Under the pieces are notes generated by a model. The model was given only the letters and a program-made list of their open reading frames with translations. It had not been told where the DNA came from and did not search any database. From Closterium sp. NIES-65 (Eukaryota; Streptophyta; Zygnematophyceae; Desmidiales; Closteriaceae), in assembly GCA_948144175.1 (NCBI GenBank), contig CANXME010002644.1, positions 1,806,001 to 1,870,000 on the forward strand: a stretch of DNA of 64,000 bases. The letters run 5' to 3'. Made by a program: the position numbers and the translations under genes. This document shows positions 57,442 through 64,000 of the stretch, one piece after another (position 1 is the stretch's first letter; each line of letters begins with the position of its first letter).

Positions 57442-59506
57442 CGCTCCTGCCCCTGCTGCTCACCCACCGTCTACCTTGGAGTCTTCACAGCATCACGGTT
57501 TGGACCTCGCTCTTTCCGCACCTGCAGAAGCAGCAGCTGTTCCTGTTCCTGCTCCTGCTACTACGCCCGCAGCTGCAACTGCCAACCCGCTCGCACACCA
57601 ACCAGCGCCACCCCTGAACGCGCACTCGCAACGTGCATTTGGGTCGGCGCAGAGGAGGCGGCAGAGGGCGGTGGAGCAGCAGGCCAAGGAGCTCTGCAGC
57701 GGGCTCTTCTCCCCGTACGGGCGGCAGGCCGTGTCTGGTAGCGGCGCTAGTAGCAAGCGATCAGACGGTCCTCCTCCTCCCCTTCCTCCCCCTCATGTTA
57801 CTGCCGCTGCCGCCGCCGCTGCTGCTGATGCTGCCGCTTCTCCCTCTCCTAGTGCATCTGCCTCAGCAGCAGCGAGCAGTGGTCGCATGGCCAAAGACAC
57901 AGCAGCACCCAAGGAAGCATCAGGATCAGGGCATAAGGGCAAAGCAGCACGTGCAGGCACGTCGGTGTGGCTGGGAACCCCTCTGGCTGCTGGCATGGGG
58001 GCGAAGATCGCCGTGGGCGGCAGGGGCAGCGCCAGTGCTGTTTACCGCGAGCTGTCCTCCCGCTGTGGGTCCTCTGGGGGATGGAAGAGCGGAGGGGAGG
58101 GGGGTGTGGGGGAGGAGGGGATGGAGGAAGGTGAGAGTGTGAGGGAGGGGTCGGTGGGTGGTGGAGTGGGGAAGAGAGTGAGGGAGGGCGAAGCAGGGGG
58201 GTATGCGGAGTGGAGTGCAAGGAATGTGGCTCAGACCGAGGCGAGCTCTGTGCCTTACTTCTGGTCCGGGGTTTACCGAACCTGTGGTTCAGGTTTGGCT
58301 GGTAGTGTTGGGTTGAGGGCTTGGCAGAAGGGCAGGGTGGATACAGCGAATCTGGTAAGGTCGCCCAAGGCTGCTGATGCTAGCACTGCCGCCGCTGCCA
58401 CTGCTGCTGCTGCTATCGGCAGTGCTGCTGCCGCAGCTGCTTCCGCCGATGCCCCATCATCCTCTCCAGTTACTGCTGCCGCTGTAGCAGCAGCAGCAGC
58501 AGCAACAGCAGCTGGAATTGCCAAGGGTGGTGATTGCAGCATTGGTGCAGTCCCCACTGTTGGTGACCCAGCAGCCAACGGGAGCAGCAGCGCAGGGCAG
58601 GGCACAGAGATCAAGATTGAGATGGACGCGAACGGCTGTGATGATGCCGCGGCCACAGCCACAGCCTCTGGCGAAGAAGCATGGGAGGGGGCCTTGGATT
58701 CTGCTGTTGCAGCCAAGGTCGCCTCCCTCTCATCCCTCTTCTCCTCCCGCTATTCCTCGCCCCCGCAACCTCCCTCCCTCTCTCCCTCCCCCTCCCCTTT
58801 TCCCTTCCCCGTTCCCAAGTGTGGGCCAACTCGCCCCTCTGTGTCTGCCTGTGCGGGTCCCAGCCCTCAGCAGTACCACCTGTACCAGTTGCACCCGCAC
58901 CAGCAGCACAGGCGAGGGAGACGGGGGGTGCCGATGCAGGAGGGATGGCAGCAGCAGTGGCAGCAGCAGCACGGGTCACTTGGACTGCAGTGGCAGCAGC
59001 AGCAGGGATGGCAGAAGCACCAGCAGCAAGGGTCAGTGGGGCGGCAGCAGTGGCGAAGCATGTCTGCTGCTCCGCTGGGGCGGATAGACGAGGAGAGGCA
59101 GGAGGAGGAAGAGGAGGAGCAGCAACTGCAGAGGCAAGAGCAGCAGCAGACGCAGCAGCGGCCGGAACAGCGGGAACAAGAGCAGGAGCAGGCACAGGAG
59201 AATGCGCAGCAAGAAGGGGAAGTGGAAGACCAGAGACCGCAGCAGCGTGCGGGGAAGGAACGAGTGGGATCAATGGCAGATGCTCCTGTCGCAGGCGCTG
59301 CTGCTTTAGGTGTTGTGACAGGAGCCGCAACAGGGACAGAGACAATGGGAGCAGTGGGTACAGATACCGCGGGGAGTGCATACACACGCACGTTCACTCA
59401 CACGGGATGCACGTCAGGCAGCACATGGATGCAGGAGGGCGGGGAGGGCCCGCACATGGTGTCGCGACCACGGTCCAGGAGGAAGAAGATGGCCAAGCGC
59501 GAGTGA
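53735..59506 (+). CDS. Uncharacterised 1,923-aa low-complexity protein
   Basis: A single 5.77-kb open frame starts MFQAHCSSGSGG, followed by regions rich in Gly, Ser, Glu and Arg. Ordered-looking stretches are few: WADMLLQELEQASANQ (about 287), LKAFLKGGKRRHGG (about 570), and a helical block at about 810-890 (MERNLKVASAQLLTLQKWDE, then LAVRWAVWLLRLIRKS). From about 960 on, Ala, Pro and Gln runs from GCN/CAG repeats dominate, ending in a basic SRPRSRRKKMAKRE tail that could be a nuclear signal. I recognise no family. Some trinucleotide-rich parts may be introns or mis-joined, but the unbroken frame over this length is strong evidence for coding. Confidence 0.7.
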
Positions 59507-59998
59507 GAGTGATGTGTGGGGGGGTGAAGCATGTGCCTAGGGTTGCATGCACGTACCGTATCTGGTGAAGGATGCAGCAGACAGCAAGGTGTAGTGACAG
59601 GAATGGAGGAGAGATAATTGCGAGGCGCGGTTGATGGCGAGTGAATGGGTTGAGTGTTGTATCAGATTTACTGTATTAGTGCACGATTAATTCTTTCATT
59701 GCCTAGTTGCTGCACACAAGAGCTGCCAGGCTTTGGATTGTGTGTGTGGCTGAGCGAATCTGCACTTACCCTTTACGTACCGTATATAATGTTGGGCTGA
59801 GTGCACTTTAGGATCTTTGGTAGAGTTAAAGTCTGAGTAAAGTGATGTAGTAGCGGAAGCGTTTTAAGTAAGGCATTTGAACCACCTTGCGCTAGTATGT
59901 GAGGGCAAAGTAAGTTGATTAAAGCAAAGAGATACAAGAATATATATATATATATATATGAATACAGAGAATATGAAGGGACATTATAACTAATTTAC
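59507..59998. other. Intergenic 3' flank with a TA microsatellite
   Basis: It probably holds the 3' UTR of the large gene. A run of about ten TA units lies at 59940-59959. Nothing else is recognised. Confidence 0.5.
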
Positions 59999-60235
59999 TG
60001 TTGCGGTTCGATACAGTGCGACTCGGGCAACTGCTCAATGTCGAGTCAGTTGTGTGTCCTTGCTGTCGCGCTGCATTTGTCAGGTCAAAGGTCGCTGACC
60101 TTTGACTTTCACGTAACCTCCAGCGGTTACATCAACCTCCGAGGGTTGACTCGCTGGTGCCTCCATATGCGCTGCTTCGCTTGTGTCTTGGTGTTTCGAC
60201 ACGACAGAGGCGCTTAAGATTGTTTGTTCCCAACA
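59999..60235 (-). repeat. Copia 3' LTR (237 bp), reverse
   Basis: On the reverse strand TGTTGGGAAC...CCGCAACA. The preceding bases GAAGCGAAGGGGAGTG are a typical copia polypurine tract. The target duplication cannot be tested. Confidence 0.75.
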
Positions 60236-60474
60236 CTCCCCTTCGCTTCTGGAGTGTCACTGATGGTGACGTGGCTTTGTCCAGTCAGCAGCATGCAGTA
60301 CTCGAACTTCTGTTTTCCGAGCTTCTTGGTCAAGTAGTCAGCTGCCATCTCGGACGTGGGACAGTAGGATAGTTCAAGTTTCCCCTTCTCGATCTCGTCT
60401 TTCACGAAAAAATATCGCAGAGCGATATGCTTCGTTCTGTTCGCGAATCCACTTTTGTTGGCGATGCGAATCAC
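60214..60474 (-). pseudogene. Copia RNase H C-terminal part, frameshifted
   Basis: RTKHIALRYFFVKDEIEKGK and MAADYLTKKLGKQKFE are the conserved end of copia RNase H. It is in another frame than the RT block ending at 60516, so there is a frameshift between 60474 and 60600. Confidence 0.82.
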
Positions 60475-60515
60475 AGATTGGTTGTCGCAGAACAGAGTGA
60501 AGTTGGGTAACTCGG

Positions 60516-62210
60516 CTAGCTTCGCTTCTTCCAGCAGCTCGCGAAGATAGAGCCTTCCTTGGTGGCTGAGCAGAGTGCAATATATTCTGCTTCAGCTGAC
60601 GAGAGAGCGATTAGTTCCTGCTTGCTCGATTGCCAGGAGATCGGTCCGATAGGTTCGAGGCGGTAGATGTAGCCAGTGCGGGAGCGCCTATTGTCTGAGT
60701 CGCCAGCGTGATCGGCGTCGACGTAGCCGATTAATTTCGTCGGTGTAGTTGTGTTCTTGTAGTAGGTCAGACCGATCGTAGAGGTACTGACGAAGTAGTG
60801 GAGAGCGCGGTCGAGCTCCGCCAAGTGTTCCGCTTCAGGTCTTTTGAGGTAGGTGGCGAGTTGGCTTGCGGAGTAGGATAGATCTGGGCGGCAGGTGACG
60901 GCTGCAAAGAGAAGGCAGCCCAGCTTTCTCTGGTAGTCACGTATCCCGGCGGATTTGAGTAGAGAGGATCCTTCATTGTGGTTTCCTGTCGTGTAGCGGT
61001 AGGGCGTAGAAATGGTGGTAGGTGTGAGCGCGAAGCGTTTGGCGATGGTGTCGGCGTACTTAGCGGCGTTGAGGTAGATCGCGCCTTCTTCTTCCCGAAT
61101 GTTTAAGCCGAGATACTGTGTGACGCTAGAAGAGACCGTCAGTGTGAGGTCCTTCTGTAGCTCCCCTTCGAACCAGGTGGTGATGTCGTCAGTAGAGCCG
61201 ATGTAGAGTAATTCGTCTACGTGGACGATCAACAGAATGTAGTCGGTGTCTTTGGTGAGTCGGTACATCCCTTGGTCGTGAGGCAGTTGACGGAATCCGA
61301 TGCGAGTGAGGCGAGCGTGTAGGTACTGTTGCCATAGCCGCGGAGCTTGCTTGATCCCGTAGAGTGATTTCAGCTGTTTATAGACTTGGTTCGGTTCCCC
61401 GTGGGTACCATGTGGGAGCTCGACGAAGATTTCCGCGTCGACAGGTGCGTAGAGGAACGCGTTGGCAACATCGATTTGCCGTAGCTTCTCCTTCTTCATA
61501 GCGGCGATCGCGAGGAGAATTCGAAGTGAGGTATGTCGGCTGACCGGGGCGAATGTCTCGGTGAAGTCCCGTCCGTGCTCCTGATCGAATCCACGCACAA
61601 CCCAGCGTGCTTTGAATTTCTCAATTTTGCCGTCTGCTTTCGTTTTAATGCGGAAGACCCATTTCCCGGTGAGAATGGTCTTATTCCTTGCCACGCTGAT
61701 GGGGACAATTTTCCAGGTGTTCCGTTCCTCCAGCGTCTTTAACTCTCTGTCCATGGCTTCACGCCATTTTTCCCTGTGTTCCCCCCCCAGAGCCTGCTGA
61801 ACCGTCGCAGGCTCCTTAGGTAGAGAGGTGCCGTGGACTGCGGTGACGAGGCCGAGAATCTGCAATCCAGTCTGTGAGTAGCGGGGAAGAGTTGTGTCCT
61901 CGGGATAAGCTGCTTCGTCTCCCGCTTCTGGGTCGGGTATGAAATTCGGCCCTATCCGTTCTGCTTCGTGGGTGTTGGCTGTCGCAGGTGTTACGTAACC
62001 GTTGTCGGCGAAGTGGTAGAAGACTTCGGCGTTGGCGCTTTCGCGAGGGTTGTCTTCGTCCATGGGGACGTTGACGGAGCAAAACGGGAGAGGTCCGGCT
62101 TCTTCTGATGCGTTGTCCACATTCTGCTCGTCCCAGTCTGCTTCGTCCGCTGCTGAGGCGAAGGCTCGGTCACCACGAAAGCCACCTGTGGGATCTTCAT
62201 TGTCGTGCAA
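60516..62210 (-). pseudogene. Copia reverse transcriptase and RNase H N-terminal part
   Basis: Motifs are GKWVFRIKTKADGKIEKFKA, FAPVSRHTSLRILLAIAA, VYKQLKSLYGIKQAPRLWQQ, ILLIVHVDELLYIGS (VDD changed to VDE) and GYVDADHAGDSDNRRSRTGY. It is in the same frame as integrase but separated by one TGA at 62238-62240. This decay is slight. Confidence 0.85.
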
Positions 62211-62237
62211 GTTGGCAAGGTACGTCTGAAGCGTGAG

Positions 62238-63755
62238 TCATTCGTAGAAAATTACGTCACGTGCTGCTACTGTTTCCTTGGAGTGGACGTCGAAGATTTT
62301 CCACGCGTTGTAGTTCTTTTCGATGCCGAGGTGCAGTCCCCACTGTGCGCGTTGTGAAAATCTTCCCGCTCGTGCTTCTGGGGGTTGGTACTGTACCATG
62401 TACCCGAAAACTCGTAACATTTTTGTGCTGCCCTGTTTCCCTGTCCACAGCAGATGCGGTGACGCGTTGTTCGGAAGTGAAGACGACGACATCAAGTTGT
62501 GCAGCATGACGGCGTGGTCCATTGCTGCAGGCCACTGGTGGTTGGGTAACCGCATGCCACATAACAGTTTGCGCATGCTGTTCTGCAGAGTCCTGTTCAT
62601 TCTTTCTGCCACACCTTGCTGCTGATGGGCGTAGGGAAGAGAGAGGAGCTGCTTGATTCCCCTTTCCGCCAGGTACTGCTTGAATCGCTGAGAAGTGTAT
62701 TCTCCCCCTCCGTCTGACTGGAAGCTTTTCAGTTGTGCGCCCGACTCTCTCTCTGCTACTGGTAGCCAGGCAGCGAAGGCTGCGAGTGCCATGTCGCGGC
62801 TGGGCAGGTTTAGGTGCCAGACGTAACGGGTGGCGGCATCGATGAAGGTGATCGTGTAGTTGTATGTAACTTGTCCTGGTTCTCGATTGAAAAGGATATC
62901 GCTGTACACCTTCTCGAGTGGTGCGTACGCGGGTGCGCTCGGGTTGTGATGAGGAATGAACGGCCGATGTGGTAAGTCGGCTTCGGGGCAGGTAAGACAA
63001 GTTCCTCGTGCTCGTTGAAGTTCTTTGCCGTCGAGTAGTAGTAATGAGTCCTTGTCAAGGACTCCTGCTCTTATTGTGTTGTTTAACACAGTGTTGCTTG
63101 GGTGTCCCATGCGTGCGTGCCAGATGTCTTCGGAGGCGCGGTGTCCGGGTGAGCGTTGATACGCGTCGGAGTTGGAGTAGAAGGTGGCGATGAAGTTTGC
63201 GCTTCTGTGGACTTCCCGTTGAGTCGGATTCAGCCGCTGTGTGGGTGTTGGTGGTGCTTCGTCAACGAGGACTGGTGTCGTTGTTCCTGCTGTTGCCGAC
63301 GATGTTTCTGCTGCTGCCGATGTTGTCTCTGCTGCTGCTTCTGCTGCTGCCGATGTTGTCTCTGCTGCTGCCGAATGTTGTATTGTTACTAACGCACGTG
63401 TTCGTTCTGCTTCAGGAATGGTATGTGAATACCAGAAGCCTTCCGGACTGAAGTCAGGGTCGAGATCCGGCGGGTGCGTCCGGAATGTGAAGGTGACGAT
63501 CCCGTCACTGTCTGCGGTGCCCAGGTCTGGGACGAAGTCGAGGACGAAGACATTGTTCTTCAGAATCGCCTTTCCGATGTAGAGGCCGCCCTTCCCGTGG
63601 TACAGTTTGAACTCCTGGGTGGTACTGTCGGCTTCCAGATGTATGCCTTTCGCCATCAACTGACTGACGCTCAGTAAGTTGTAACCAAGTCCTTCTGCTA
63701 TCAGGACTTTTGACATTTGCAGTACGACATTCGTCTCTCGTGACTGAAGTTGCAC
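62238..63755 (-). pseudogene. Copia pre-integrase and integrase
   Basis: It shows IWHARMGHPSNTVL with a CLTCPEADLPH zinc-binding end, then the DDE core: DAATRYVWHLNLPSR, FQSDGGGEYTSQRFKQYLAE and LPYAHQQQGVAERMNRTL. It ends FYE followed by TGA, where an Arg CGA is likely in an intact copy. Ser/Ala/Glu repeats (AAAETTSAA) lie in front of the integrase. Confidence 0.85.
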
Positions 63756-63785
63756 TACCCCTTGTCGTCGTGTGCGCAGGTTCTA

Positions 63786-64000
63786 GTTATTGGCGACAGT
63801 GATGACGACTTCTCGTTGAAGTTGGTGCTCGCGTTGAACGAAACGTCCTTTGGAACACATGTGTTGTCCGCAGCAACTGTCCAAGAACCATGTATCCTTT
63901 CCGGACGGCTCGCTTTGGGCGATGGCGGCGTACGTCGGGTTTGGTTGAAGTGACTCGCGGCGAGGGGTATTGTTGTCGAGTTGTTCTTCTGGTGAGTAAT
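63786..64000 (-). pseudogene. Copia protease region (partial)
   Basis: On the reverse strand TWFLDSCCGQHMC resembles the copia protease site (FLDSGCSQHM), with Gly replaced by Cys. A TAG at 63783-63785 separates it from the integrase frame. The rest lies outside the window. Confidence 0.65.

Larger units (their letters stand above)
59999..64000 (-). mobile_element. Ty1/copia element of a second family, reverse, cut by the window end
   Basis: From high to low coordinates: protease region, pre-integrase and integrase (63755-62238), RT (62210-60516), RNase H end (60474-60214), polypurine tract and 3' LTR (60235-59999). The order integrase-RT-RNase H is copia. Its sequence differs clearly from the copia family at 6.5 and 35-45 kb. 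The 5' LTR is beyond 64000. Confidence 0.9.

Noticed and set aside
1..64000. CRISPR arrays, tRNA or rRNA genes
   Set aside because: No spaced palindromic repeats and no cloverleaf or rRNA core sequences were seen; the tRNA-like matches are retrotransposon primer sites.

Overview
The window reads as nuclear DNA of a streptophyte green alga. It has spliced, GC-rich genes with short GT-AG introns, a plant-type rhomboid protease, a GT61 glycosyltransferase, and plant-style Ty1/copia and Ty3/gypsy retrotransposons primed by initiator tRNA-Met. The copia polyproteins (gag opening MATPSVL, Gly-rich linker) resemble those I remember from the zygnematophyte Closterium. That assignment is an inference from memory, not a search result.

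Layout. 1-6.5 kb: the 3' end of a gypsy element with its LTR, then a reverse-strand gypsy element whose polyprotein contains a DNA-methyltransferase-like domain. 6.5-7.8 kb: 3' half of a copia element. 9.29-10.84 kb: an intact non-autonomous copia derivative (two 176-bp LTRs, CACTA target duplication). 10.8-14 kb: intergenic. 14.0-33.5 kb: a rhomboid gene whose first exon is split by a 15,568-bp DNA transposon (14425-29992), and whose 3' exons sit among decayed tandem copies of themselves. 33.6-48.4 kb: nested retroelements in a mirror-like order, gypsy(+), copia(+), copia(-), gypsy(-). 49.3-51.8 kb: GT61 glycosyltransferase gene. 53.7-59.5 kb: a 1,923-codon low-complexity reading frame of unknown function. 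60.0-64.0 kb: a reverse-strand copia element of another family, cut by the window end.

The main result is the transposon in the rhomboid gene. It begins CATCGCGAA, ends TTCGCGATG, and is flanked by TG on both sides. Removing it plus one TG restores the rhomboid reading frame exactly. It carries six genes, and in every one my exon models with mostly consensus splice sites stay in frame to the stop codon. They are: a 9-exon, 866-aa transposase of the Plavaka/KDZ type with its DDE residues; two short proteins of unknown function; a DDE_1 (pogo/Tigger-type) protein that has lost its catalytic acids; a Ulp1/C48 (SUMO-protease-like) peptidase fused to an AP2-like DNA-binding domain; and an acidic/basic nuclear-type protein. 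Four genes point left and two point right from a shared 0.9-kb intergenic region. The intact genes, the clean target duplication and the otherwise intact host exon suggest a young, probably autonomous element.

Other points: the gypsy methyltransferase domain lacks its catalytic Cys, and most premature stops in the decayed retroelements are TAG at positions expected to be Gln CAG, as deamination of methylated CHG cytosines would produce.
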